Positions 1 to 7,298 of a stretch of 14,478 nucleotides of DNA are shown piece by piece (within the stretch, counting starts at the first letter, position 1; every line of letters starts with the position of its first letter). The notes under the pieces are model-generated. The model did not search any database. It was given only the letters and a program-made list of their open reading frames with translations, and had not been told where the DNA came from. Made by a program: the position numbers and the translations under genes. The stretch spans positions 1-14,478 of the forward strand of contig JBBRSC010000058.1 of NCBI GenBank assembly GCA_038245795.1. Direction: 5' to 3'. This DNA is from JBBRSC01 sp038245795. GTDB lineage: Bacteria; Actinomycetota; Acidimicrobiia; Acidimicrobiales; Microtrichaceae.

Positions 1-464
1 CCATCGGGAATGGCGAAGTCGGGGATCCTGGGACGACTCCCCGTTGACACGAGGATCGCGTCAGCCGGAATTTCCTCGGTGGCACCGTCGGCCGTCTCGG
101 CAATCACGGTATTTGCATCAGCGAGGCGGCCCGAGCCCGCAATCAGTCGCACACCCTGGCTCACCAGCAGCTCGCGGGTCGAGGTTGCCAGACGGTCGAC
201 GATTCCGGAGATCCGTCGGCGGAGCGACTCGAGATCCACCGTTGCGGCGTCGGCGGTCAGGCCCATGCCAGCGGCGTCAGCAATCCCCCCGAAGGCCGCC
301 CCGGTTGCGATCATCGCCTTCGATGGAACGCAATCCCAGAGGTGGGCTGCGCCACCGATGATGTCGCGCTCGATCACGGTCACCTCTGCGCCGAGGCGGG
401 CGGCGTGGGTGGCCGCTTGCGTGCCCGCCGGACCTCCCCCGATGATCACGAAGCGCAAGGACAT
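1..464 (-). CDS. LpdA-like FAD-dependent pyridine nucleotide oxidoreductase (5' part, runs off the left edge)
   Basis: This is the N-terminal 154 residues of a flavoprotein of the dihydrolipoamide dehydrogenase / mercuric reductase superfamily, whose members are usually about 460-470 residues. A Rossmann FAD-binding motif GGGPAG lies at residues 9-14, with an acidic E32 after the second strand. A second FAD-contact motif, STGSRPRIP, is at 140-148. The redox-active loop is altered: it reads GGAAHLWDCVPSK (37-49), so the second cysteine (C45) is kept and the first is alanine. Classical members carry Cys-x4-Cys here. The same loss is known in mycobacterial LpdA, an NAD(P)H:quinone reductase, so a quinone or other non-disulfide substrate is more likely than lipoamide. 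The ATG at 464 is chosen because the motif starts immediately and a TAGGTT hexamer lies 6 nt upstream, which suggests a leaderless transcript. It is divergent from the small coiled-coil gene and probably unrelated to the glycan locus. The class is well supported; the substrate is inferred. Confidence 0.85.
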   Translation of the reverse strand, partial: MSLRFVIIGGGPAGTQAATHAARLGAEVTVIERDIIGGAAHLWDCVPSKAMIATGAAFGGIADAAGMGLTADAATVDLESLRRRISGIVDRLATSTRELLVSQGVRLIAGSGRLADANTVIAETADGATEEIPADAILVSTGSRPRIPDFAIPD

Positions 465-470
465 GGGCAC

Positions 471-476
471 AACCTA
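471..476 (-). promoter_or_regulatory. Putative -10 hexamer (TAGGTT) of the flavoprotein gene
   Basis: On the minus strand TAGGTT (consensus TAnnnT) ends exactly 6 nt before the ATG at 464. That spacing puts transcription start at or next to the start codon, giving a leaderless mRNA, which is common in actinobacteria. No good -35 hexamer is visible and no Shine-Dalgarno sequence fits in the gap. Confidence 0.45.
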
Positions 477-509
477 ACGGCCACGTCCACCCGCTCGGCG
501 CACGGCGGA

Positions 510-515
510 TACCGT
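510..515 (+). promoter_or_regulatory. Putative -10 hexamer (TACCGT) of the 82-residue coiled-coil gene
   Basis: TACCGT matches TAnnnT and is followed by 6 nt and then the ATG at 522, the same layout as the divergent flavoprotein promoter in this 57-nt intergenic region. This predicts a leaderless transcript. No convincing -35 element was seen. Confidence 0.4.
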
Positions 516-521
516 TGGGTC

Positions 522-770
522 ATGGATGACCCCGACGACGTCGCGAGCAGCGACGTGCAGAAAGAGCTGTGGCTGGCTCGCGACCAGGTGGTCATGACCA
601 CCAGGGAGCTGGGCGAGCTCAGGGCCAAGAACAAAGAGCTCGAAGTGCTCATCCACCAGCTGCGCATGCGGATTCTGTCGCTCGAAGGGAAGCGCCCGAC
701 CCCCGGAGCCCTGCTCGATCGCGGGCTGCGAGCCATCCGAGCCAAAATGCGCAGTCTGCTCAGCCAGTGA
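522..770 (+). CDS. Small coiled-coil protein, 82 residues, function unknown
   Basis: I do not recognise a named family. Residues 1-11 are acidic. Residues about 13-56 form a predicted coiled coil with hydrophobic residues in 3-4 spacing (V23, L30, L33, L40, I44, L47, I51, L54). A polar N37 falls at a core position, as often seen in parallel dimers. A Pro-Thr-Pro-Gly break (59-62) is followed by a basic amphipathic helix (about 63-82) that could touch the membrane surface. There is no signal peptide or transmembrane segment. The reading frame stays open upstream to 342, but the ATG at 522 is preferred because the longer form would run antisense through the flavoprotein gene, and a TAnnnT hexamer lies 6 nt before 522. 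The gene converges on rmlD and overlaps its stop by 11 nt. A link to glycan assembly is inferred from position only. Confidence 0.65.
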   Translation: MDDPDDVASSDVQKELWLARDQVVMTTRELGELRAKNKELEVLIHQLRMRILSLEGKRPTPGALLDRGLRAIRAKMRSLLSQ

Positions 771-1617
771 GCTGATCGACGCAGCGGCGCAGCGGAATCC
801 GGAAATCATCGAGCTCACCGAGCCCGCTGGAACGGAGCGCAAAATTGTCGAGCACCGAGTTGGCCGGGCGACGGGCCGGGCGTGGCGGAGTGAGCTCAGC
901 GGTAGTGATGGCCCGAACACGCTCGGGGTCGCCGCCAGCCGCCAGAAGAATCTCCCGCACGAACTCGTACCAACTCACCGATCCCTGATTGGTCACATGG
1001 AACACGCCGGGCATTCGGCCGATGCCGAGCTTCAACACCATGGCTGCGAGGTCGTCCGCGAAGGTGGGATGACCGATCTGATCATCGACGAAGGACAACG
1101 GACCGGTCCCCCCGGCCAGTCCCAGAACCGTCTTGACCATGTTGGCGCCGTGGGCGCTACACACCCACGAGGTACGAGCAATGGTCCAACCCGCATCGAT
1201 CTCCATCTCGCCTCCGAGTTTCGACGCCCCGTATATCGAGCGCGGACATGGCAGATCCCACTCAACGTACGGAGACTCCTTGGTGCCGTCGAAGACATAG
1301 TCGGTGCTCACATAGACCACGTGCGCACCGACCCGGCGGGCACCGTCAGCGATGGAACGCGTTGCCAGAGCGTTCACGAGGTACGCCGTCTCGGGTTCGG
1401 TCTCGCAGCGATCGACCGCCGTGAAAGCCGCTCCGTGCAGGATGAGGTCTGGTCGCCATTCACAGATCGCACCGACAGTGAGATCGCGTTCGGTGATATC
1501 GAGCGTGTTGCGTCCATGGTCGAGGTCGACGCCCAACACATCGTGGTGCGTGCCGTCGAGAGCGGCAGTCAGTTCGGTTCCGAGCTGGCCTTTGGCGCCG
1601 GTGATCATGATTCTCAT
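760..1617 (-). CDS. rmlD: dTDP-4-dehydrorhamnose reductase
   Basis: RmlD catalyses the last step of dTDP-L-rhamnose synthesis, the NAD(P)H-dependent reduction of dTDP-4-dehydro-L-rhamnose in the cytosol. At 285 residues it has the usual family length. The N-terminal nucleotide-binding motif is TGAKGQLG (6-13). The short-chain dehydrogenase catalytic set is visible as STDYVFDG (104-111, with T105) and YGASK (129-133, with Y129 and K133). The C-terminal family motif RPANSVLD is at 250-257. Only 6 nt separate it from the stop of rmlB, and there is no strong Shine-Dalgarno sequence, so translational coupling is likely. It is the last gene of the block, and its 3' end overlaps the convergent coiled-coil gene by 11 nt. 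No terminator hairpin was recognised there. Confidence 0.95.
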   Translation of the reverse strand: MRIMITGAKGQLGTELTAALDGTHHDVLGVDLDHGRNTLDITERDLTVGAICEWRPDLILHGAAFTAVDRCETEPETAYLVNALATRSIADGARRVGAHVVYVSTDYVFDGTKESPYVEWDLPCPRSIYGASKLGGEMEIDAGWTIARTSWVCSAHGANMVKTVLGLAGGTGPLSFVDDQIGHPTFADDLAAMVLKLGIGRMPGVFHVTNQGSVSWYEFVREILLAAGGDPERVRAITTAELTPPRPARRPANSVLDNFALRSSGLGELDDFRIPLRRCVDQLTG

Positions 1618-1623
1618 GCCGAT

Positions 1624-2592
1624 CTACCGATTCTGAATTCGAGAGCGGAGGGGCGCCCACCACTGCTGATGATCGACGTACCAAGCAATCGTGGCGGCGA
1701 TCGCGTCATCAAAGGAGAGCTGCGGTTTCCATCCGAGCGCCGTGATCTTGTCGACGGCAATCGAGTAGCGGCGATCGTGCCCCGCGCGATCTTCGACGTA
1801 GTCAACGGCGCTGTCGTCGCGTCCCAACGTCGCCAGGATCACGTCGGTGATCTCGCGATTCGTGCGCTCGTTCCCAGCGCCGATGTTGTAGATCTGGCCG
1901 ACCTCGCCGGCACGGAGCACCAGATCCACGCCGCGGCAGTTGTCCTCGACGAACAACCAGTCCCGCACGTTGAGGCCGTCTCCGTAGAGGGGGACGCGCC
2001 CGCCCTCCAACAGCGTCGTCACGAAAAACGGGATGAGCTTTTCGGGGAACTGATACGGGCCGAACTGGTTCGAGGATCGGGTGATGATGACGGGGAGTTG
2101 GTAGGTCTCGTGATACGCGACGGCGATCAGGTCGGAGCCGGCCTTTGCCGCCGAATAGGGCGATCGGGCGTGCAGTGCGTCGGTCTCGACGAACGAGCCC
2201 ACGTCGATGGACCCATAGACCTCGTCGGTTGAGATGTGCACGAAACGTTCCACTCCGACCTGGGCGGCGATGTCGCACATGACGTTGGTGCCGCCACAAT
2301 TCGTGCGGATGAAGACATCTGGATCGAGCAACGATCGATCGACATGGCTCTCCGCCGCGAAATGGACGACCGCATCGTGACCATCGAGCGCGGCGAGCAC
2401 TGCACCGCGGTCGCAGATGTCGCCTTCCACGAAGGCGAGACGCGGATCTTCGGCGATGTCTGCCAGGTTCTCGAGGTTTCCCGCATAGGTCAGCGAGTCG
2501 AAGACCGTGACCTCGTCATCGGAGGTCGCCAGGAGATGGTGGGCGAAGTTGGAGCCGATGAACCCGGCCCCTCCCGTCACAAAGATCTTCAT
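1624..2592 (-). CDS. rmlB: dTDP-glucose 4,6-dehydratase
   Basis: RmlB converts dTDP-D-glucose to dTDP-4-dehydro-6-deoxy-D-glucose using tightly bound NAD+. It is the second step of the rhamnose pathway. The 322-residue protein is an extended short-chain dehydrogenase. The NAD-binding motif GGAGFIG is at 7-13. The RmlB-specific STDEVYG is at 121-127, giving the catalytic Thr-Asp-Glu triad T122-D123-E124. YSAAK is at 146-150 (Y146, K150). Other family-typical stretches are AAESHVDRS (79-87) and the sugar-nucleotide loop SSNQFGPYQFPEKLIP. The start overlaps the stop of the upstream glycosyltransferase by 4 nt (ATGA), and GGAG stands just ahead of the ATG. The assignment as the dTDP-glucose enzyme is secure, supported by rmlD directly downstream. 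Confidence 0.95.
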   Translation of the reverse strand: MKIFVTGGAGFIGSNFAHHLLATSDDEVTVFDSLTYAGNLENLADIAEDPRLAFVEGDICDRGAVLAALDGHDAVVHFAAESHVDRSLLDPDVFIRTNCGGTNVMCDIAAQVGVERFVHISTDEVYGSIDVGSFVETDALHARSPYSAAKAGSDLIAVAYHETYQLPVIITRSSNQFGPYQFPEKLIPFFVTTLLEGGRVPLYGDGLNVRDWLFVEDNCRGVDLVLRAGEVGQIYNIGAGNERTNREITDVILATLGRDDSAVDYVEDRAGHDRRYSIAVDKITALGWKPQLSFDDAIAATIAWYVDHQQWWAPLRSRIQNR

Positions 2593-3848
2593 CTCTCCAG
2601 CATCACATACCCGGTCGGCGCGGGTTGCACCTGTCCATGGGCAGGTCGGTTCTCGCCACGGACCCGATCGAGGAGGCCTTCATACCGTTCGATCACGCCG
2701 CTCCACTCATATCGCTCGACCACATAGTGATGGCCCGCATCACCCATCCGATCAGCTATGTCCCGATCATCGATCAGCAACGACAGGGCGGCTGCGTACT
2801 CCTCCGGGTTGCGGTACACGACCGCCCCGCCGCTCCGTCGCGCCTGTCCCGCCAGCACGTCGCAGCCGCCCTGGACAATCGCTGGTCGACGGTGACCCCA
2901 TGCCTCGACCAGCACCATCGAGAAGCTCTCGTTGTGTGACGATTGCACCAGCGCCGTCATTCCCGCCATGGCGCTGTCAATCAGGTCGCGATCCAGAAAG
3001 CCCGTAACGAGGGCGTCGCCGAGATCTGGTGACGTGTCAACGCGTTCCCCAACGAACACCAGTCGGGCCGGACAATCGGCGCCAGCGGAGTACCGGGCGT
3101 GAGCCTCGACGAGTTCGCCGACCCCCTTGTCAGGGTCGATCCGGCCGACGTATAGAACGTAGGCCTCGTCGCCCAAGTGGAATCGCTCTCGAAACCTTGC
3201 CGCGTTGCTCGTCGGCGGCAACTCGGTCCCGATGCCGATGACCTCGCTGTTGGACGGGGAGATGGTCCCGGGGCCAAATCGACGGTCGATCAGTTCCGCC
3301 TCCTCCTCGACGTTGAGCGCGAATGCTGTGGGCCAACGGAACATCTGATCGAAAATGGCCACACCGAGGTAGCCCTCGTTGTGAACAAGCGGATGGAAAA
3401 GGGACGGGGTGATGCCTCGACAGATCTTCAGCGCCTGGTACGCAGGGCGATACAAATAAGTGAAGGGAATCACCACATCGAAGCGGGCAGCGTTGTGCTG
3501 CAGCCATGATCCGAACCCGACCAGGTTCGGACCGAACAACTGATTCCACAGCTCGCCGGCCGCCGTCGACGGCTCGGACCCGCCGTTGATCATCGTGTCG
3601 TTGAACCGACCGAAGGCATCGTTGTCTCGTGGTGCCGGCGTCTCGAAGCGATGCACCCTCACTCCGTTGAGATCGGCTGGGCCGGGTGGAAAGCGGTTGG
3701 CCCACGTGTCATAGCCGAGCGCACAGCTGGTGGCCACGTGGACGTCGTGGCCACGATCAGCGAGGCGTTCGGCGAATTCCAGACAGCAGCGTTCAGAACC
3801 GCCGACGATCTCCGAGCCATAGCGCTGCACCACGAAGAGCAACCGCAT
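2589..3848 (-). CDS. Family 4 (GT-B) glycosyltransferase
   Basis: This is a cytosolic retaining glycosyltransferase of 419 residues with the GT-B fold. The N-terminal acceptor domain begins VVQRYGSEIVGGSERC (6-21), with the glycine-rich turn typical of GT4 enzymes that use nucleotide sugars. The C-terminal donor domain starts near 228 with YVGRIDPDKG (233-242). The EX7E signature is present, with E307 and E315 in NESFSMVLVE. The protein has no membrane segment and ends in a short polar tail of about 20 residues. The start overlaps the preceding gene's stop by 1 nt (TGATG), and its own stop overlaps the rmlB start by 4 nt, so it is an integral operon member. It probably adds one sugar of the exported glycan. 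The donor and linkage cannot be read from the sequence; rhamnose is plausible from the neighbours only. Confidence 0.88.
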   Translation of the reverse strand: MRLLFVVQRYGSEIVGGSERCCLEFAERLADRGHDVHVATSCALGYDTWANRFPPGPADLNGVRVHRFETPAPRDNDAFGRFNDTMINGGSEPSTAAGELWNQLFGPNLVGFGSWLQHNAARFDVVIPFTYLYRPAYQALKICRGITPSLFHPLVHNEGYLGVAIFDQMFRWPTAFALNVEEEAELIDRRFGPGTISPSNSEVIGIGTELPPTSNAARFRERFHLGDEAYVLYVGRIDPDKGVGELVEAHARYSAGADCPARLVFVGERVDTSPDLGDALVTGFLDRDLIDSAMAGMTALVQSSHNESFSMVLVEAWGHRRPAIVQGGCDVLAGQARRSGGAVVYRNPEEYAAALSLLIDDRDIADRMGDAGHHYVVERYEWSGVIERYEGLLDRVRGENRPAHGQVQPAPTGYVMLER

Positions 3849-4915
3849 CAGATGAACTCGCTGAGCGCTTCGAGGAACGCCACGTTGTTATTGGCCGCCG
3901 TGTAACGCTGCGCCCAGAGCGATCCGGCGTCCGACCACCCCTGGCGGAGTCCGGCATCGGCGAGCACAGCGGCAATGACTTCGGCCAACTCGAAGGCGCC
4001 GAGATCCTCGGGCACGACGATTCCGCCCGTTCCGACGGTGCCAGGGAGCGCGGCGATGTCTCGACACAAGAACGGCACTCCTCGCACCATCGACTCGACG
4101 GCTGGCACGCAGAACCCTTCGTGCTCGCTCAGCGTCACGCACATCGACGCCTGGTCGAAGAGTGACGAGAGTTCATCGGCACTCAATCGATCGTGAAACG
4201 TGACTCCCGGGGTGGCGAAGCGGCGACGGAGCGACTTGATCACCGAACCGAAGACACCCAGTCGCGTCGGGCCGACGATGTCGAGCGTCACGGTCGGGTC
4301 GATGTGGGTGACGATCAGGGCGTACACCGCAACAAGTAGTTCAACCCGCTTGTGAGGGAAGAGCTGCCCGACGTAGAGCAGGCGGGGCGCACGATTCTCC
4401 GCACGATATGGCGGCGATCCAATGAACAGTCCGGGATCGAGAAACGGCGGCACCACCTTCACGACGGACGGGTCCATGCCCAGCGCAACAAGCTCAGCGC
4501 GGTTGTACTCCGAGTCCGCAATCGCCCCGACGGAGCGGCCGACCAGTTCGTTCAGCTCGCGCCGACCCTCGTCGAGTTGGAGGGCAACAATCGGCGCATC
4601 ATCGACGAAGTACTTCGCGGGCGTGATGTTGTGATATTTGATCACGAGTCGCTCGTGGCGGCGCATCAGCCAGTTGTGCAGCGGACCGTTGCCGATCGAA
4701 TGATGGTGGAGCAACAGATCGTCGTGACTGCCGACACCACCGAAGTGCACGTCGTAGGCGGCACTCGTCAGCACCTCGCCCAACAACTCCGGAGTGACAC
4801 TGTTGCTTACGATGTGGTTCTCGCCGATGTCGAACAACAACGACCGGATGCCCCGAATGTCATTCGAGATCGCGTCGTGCGGAACGAAGGAATTCGAGAC
4901 CTGCGAGATCTTCAT
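3848..4915 (-). CDS. Family 4 (GT-B) glycosyltransferase
   Basis: This is a 355-residue retaining GT-B enzyme. The N-terminal domain carries LLLHHHSIGN (67-76) and YHNITPAKYF (94-103), a combination seen in a GT4 subgroup from polysaccharide loci. The donor domain opens with LLYVGQLFPHKR (179-190). The catalytic-region EX7E motif is E266 and E274, within SEHEGFCVPAVE. There is no signal peptide or transmembrane helix, so it should work at the cytosolic face of the membrane. It begins 6 nt after the methyltransferase stop and shares one base with the start of the next glycosyltransferase. No strong Shine-Dalgarno sequence is visible, and translational coupling is likely. Fold and catalytic class are secure. 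Donor sugar, acceptor and linkage are unknown. Confidence 0.88.
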   Translation of the reverse strand: MKISQVSNSFVPHDAISNDIRGIRSLLFDIGENHIVSNSVTPELLGEVLTSAAYDVHFGGVGSHDDLLLHHHSIGNGPLHNWLMRRHERLVIKYHNITPAKYFVDDAPIVALQLDEGRRELNELVGRSVGAIADSEYNRAELVALGMDPSVVKVVPPFLDPGLFIGSPPYRAENRAPRLLYVGQLFPHKRVELLVAVYALIVTHIDPTVTLDIVGPTRLGVFGSVIKSLRRRFATPGVTFHDRLSADELSSLFDQASMCVTLSEHEGFCVPAVESMVRGVPFLCRDIAALPGTVGTGGIVVPEDLGAFELAEVIAAVLADAGLRQGWSDAGSLWAQRYTAANNNVAFLEALSEFI

Positions 4916-4921
4916 CTCGCG

Positions 4922-6100
4922 CTACTTTCGAGCGACGAGCAGGTAGTCGGCGGGGGCGAACAGGATGCTGTTCAACTGTTCGAAGTTCCGTCGGATGCCC
5001 GGATCATCTACGACATCCAGGTCGATGAGCGCAGCCTTTGGGGCGAAGGATCGTCCACGGATCTCGACCTCAGAGAACCCGGCATCGTGGGCGAGAAAGT
5101 CGAGATAGTCCGGGTGGACCGGCTTGAGGTGGGTCGGGTCCAAATAGAGCGCACCCGAAAAGATGCCGAGGGAGCGCGGATTCAGCGTCTCGACCATCAG
5201 AAGTCCGCCCGGTCGCAGGACATCGAACGCCAAGCGGATCATGGCGGCAGCCTGCGAGATGCTCAGGTGTTCGATCACTTGGAAGCTGACGACGGCTCCG
5301 AGGGATCCGTGCGCAGTCCGTTCCAGGTAGGCGATGACGTCATCATGAATGACGGTATGACCACGGGAGATGCACAGCTCGACCATCTCACGATCGATCT
5401 CGACACCAAGGCATTCGATCTCCTGTTCGCGCAGGAGATCGAGGATCTCGCCCCGACCGGATCCGAGATCGACGACCGGCGCCAGCTCTACGAATTCGGG
5501 CATCAGATCCCGGGATCGATCACGGATCTCGGTTTCCGAGCCGCGAAAACGATCCTCAAACGCGCGGTACGAGAACCCGAGCGGCTCATCAGCCCAATGG
5601 GCTCGGGACCGCAACAACGACTCTGCTCGTCGGAGCTCCACCAGCGCGTCATCGATCTGGGTCTGACGATCCGCGGCCGCCGCGACCAGCGGCGGTTCGA
5701 TCGCGTCGATCTGCTGCTGCAACAGCGACGCGGCGTCGTGTAGGCGTCGCAAGGGCTGATCCAATTGCCGGTAGACGTTCTCGAAGTCGGGAGCCGTCAG
5801 CTTGCGCAGTGCTCGCCGTGCGAAACTCAATCCCGGCACTCGAGACGTGGTCGCGCGGCTGAAGGGGCGGAAGTGAATCGCCTGCCGAATGTCGGCCAAC
5901 GCCCGCTCGAACTCGAAGGACAACTCACCGCGAGCTGGTTGAAGTCGGCGGAGATAGCCCGGCTCAGCCGCCAAGCCAGCGGCGGTCTCTTCGCTGTAGC
6001 GACCCGTGGCAAGTCGCTGCGCGACCTTCCCGCGGATCTCGGCGATGAGCTGTTCCGTGCGGCGGTGCGGGTCGGACGATTGCACTCCAGGATCAGACAT
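4922..6100 (-). CDS. SAM-dependent methyltransferase of the WbdD chain-terminator type, with N-terminal helical region
   Basis: The C-terminal half (about 175-392) is a class I methyltransferase. Motif I is VVDLGSGRGE (209-218). The acidic end of the next strand is E234/D236. VIEHL is at 275-279 and the LRPGG turn at 295-299. The preceding YRAFEDRFRG (178-187) and the later LDPTHLKP (320-327) match the methyltransferase domain of WbdD-type O-antigen chain terminators. Those enzymes methylate the non-reducing end, or its phosphate, and stop polymerisation. The kinase domain and C-terminal coiled coil of E. coli WbdD are absent. Instead there is an N-terminal region of about 170 residues with basic helices (90-101) and a likely coiled coil (about 108-165). 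The start overlaps the wzt stop by 8 nt, with GGAG 8 nt upstream of the ATG. The position beside wzt supports a capping role. The methylated group is not known. Confidence 0.82.
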   Translation of the reverse strand: MSDPGVQSSDPHRRTEQLIAEIRGKVAQRLATGRYSEETAAGLAAEPGYLRRLQPARGELSFEFERALADIRQAIHFRPFSRATTSRVPGLSFARRALRKLTAPDFENVYRQLDQPLRRLHDAASLLQQQIDAIEPPLVAAAADRQTQIDDALVELRRAESLLRSRAHWADEPLGFSYRAFEDRFRGSETEIRDRSRDLMPEFVELAPVVDLGSGRGEILDLLREQEIECLGVEIDREMVELCISRGHTVIHDDVIAYLERTAHGSLGAVVSFQVIEHLSISQAAAMIRLAFDVLRPGGLLMVETLNPRSLGIFSGALYLDPTHLKPVHPDYLDFLAHDAGFSEVEIRGRSFAPKAALIDLDVVDDPGIRRNFEQLNSILFAPADYLLVARK

Positions 6101-7298
6101 CGATGACGCTCCAGCTACTTCTCAGGGTCATGACGCCCTCTTCAAACAGGGCATCGCCGATCTCGACCGTGAATGGGAATGATCGTTGTCGATAGTCGTA
6201 GTGCCCGAGCGTGGTTTCGTCGGTGACCGCGACGCTCAGCAGGTACACCCCGCGGAGGATGTCCAGTCGTGGTACCTCCCAATCGATGGTGAACTGACCC
6301 GGTTCGACAATGCCGAGATCAACTGAGCCCAGACGGGTGTTGGTTCCGTTCACGTGGACCCCCTCCATGGTGGTCACCACGACGCCGACCACGGGGTGGT
6401 TCAGTCGTTCGTTGGCACGCAGATGGAGTCGCGCCACGAGGCGATCGCCGCAGTTGGCATGACTTCCGACGGGCTTTCCATTTGCGAAGAACTCGACTGA
6501 CTCGATCGTTGCTTCGCCGCTTCCCCAACGTTGACCGAACTCACCGTCGGGATCGCGCTCCTCGACGACATCACCCAGATATTCCTGGATGACGTCGTCC
6601 GGTTCGCCCTTCGTGAGCATTCGTCCGTGCTCCAATAACGCGACCTCGGTACACAGCATGCGCATCGAGCCCATTCCGTGGCTGACCAGGACGACGGTTT
6701 TCCCTTCGGCGCGGAACTGCGCGAACTTTTCCGAACACTTGCGCTGAAACGTTTCATCACCGACCGCCAAGACTTCGTCGACCAACAAAATGTCAGGATC
6801 GACATTGATGGCCACGCTGAATCCGAGGCGGACATACATACCCGATGAGTAGTTCTTCACTGGCGTATCGATGAACTGCTCGAGTCCAGCGAACTCGACG
6901 ATGTTGTCGAAACTCTTCTTCACATCCTTTTCGCTGAGCCCGAGAATCGCCGCATTGAGGAAGACGTTGTCGCGACCCGACAGTTCCGGATGAAACCCTG
7001 CACCCAGCTCCAGCAGCGCCGAGATCTTGCCGTCAACGGTGATGGTGCCACCGTCGGGTCGGAGGATCTTGGCGATGCACTTGAGCAGCGTCGACTTTCC
7101 CGATCCGTTCTGTCCGATCAGCCCGTAGGTCGTCCCGCGGGGGACTTCGAACGACACGTTCTGCAGGGCCCAGAACTCCTCGTACTTGGCGCGCCCCTGA
7201 CGGAACACCGTGGCCTTCAGTGAACGATTCAGCTCGTGGTAGAGGCGGAAGCGTTTTGAGACGTTGTCCACCCGGATGACGATGTCGTCATCGCTCAT
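6093..7298 (-). CDS. wzt: Polysaccharide ABC exporter ATPase with C-terminal carbohydrate-binding-type domain
   Basis: Wzt powers export of a lipid-linked polysaccharide through Wzm. The protein is 401 residues. The ATPase domain (about 1-245) has Walker A GQNGSGKST (62-70), the signature YSSGM (150-154), Walker B ILLVDE (170-175) and the switch His H207. Residues about 255-401 form a beta-rich extension like the Wzt C-terminal domains that bind the modified end of the glycan. Simple teichoic-acid or arabinogalactan exporters lack this extension. The frame is open from 7319, but the ATG at 7298 is preferred. GGAGGA stands just upstream, and the ATG then overlaps the wzm stop as ATGA. The longer form would add seven residues and a 25-nt overlap. 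The adjacent methyltransferase fits a cap-recognition model, though the ligand is inferred. Confidence 0.92.
   Translation of the reverse strand: MSDDDIVIRVDNVSKRFRLYHELNRSLKATVFRQGRAKYEEFWALQNVSFEVPRGTTYGLIGQNGSGKSTLLKCIAKILRPDGGTITVDGKISALLELGAGFHPELSGRDNVFLNAAILGLSEKDVKKSFDNIVEFAGLEQFIDTPVKNYSSGMYVRLGFSVAINVDPDILLVDEVLAVGDETFQRKCSEKFAQFRAEGKTVVLVSHGMGSMRMLCTEVALLEHGRMLTKGEPDDVIQEYLGDVVEERDPDGEFGQRWGSGEATIESVEFFANGKPVGSHANCGDRLVARLHLRANERLNHPVVGVVVTTMEGVHVNGTNTRLGSVDLGIVEPGQFTIDWEVPRLDILRGVYLLSVAVTDETTLGHYDYRQRSFPFTVEIGDALFEEGVMTLRSSWSVIDV

Noticed and set aside
997..2232. Long plus-strand open frame (411 codons) opposite rmlD and rmlB
   Set aside because: It is a shadow frame caused by GC-rich third positions. 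It has no recognisable motif and lies antisense to two certain genes.
4352..5743. Long plus-strand open frame (463 codons)
   Set aside because: It lies antisense to the methyltransferase and a glycosyltransferase, has shadow-type composition rich in Arg, Asp and Val, and shows no domain.
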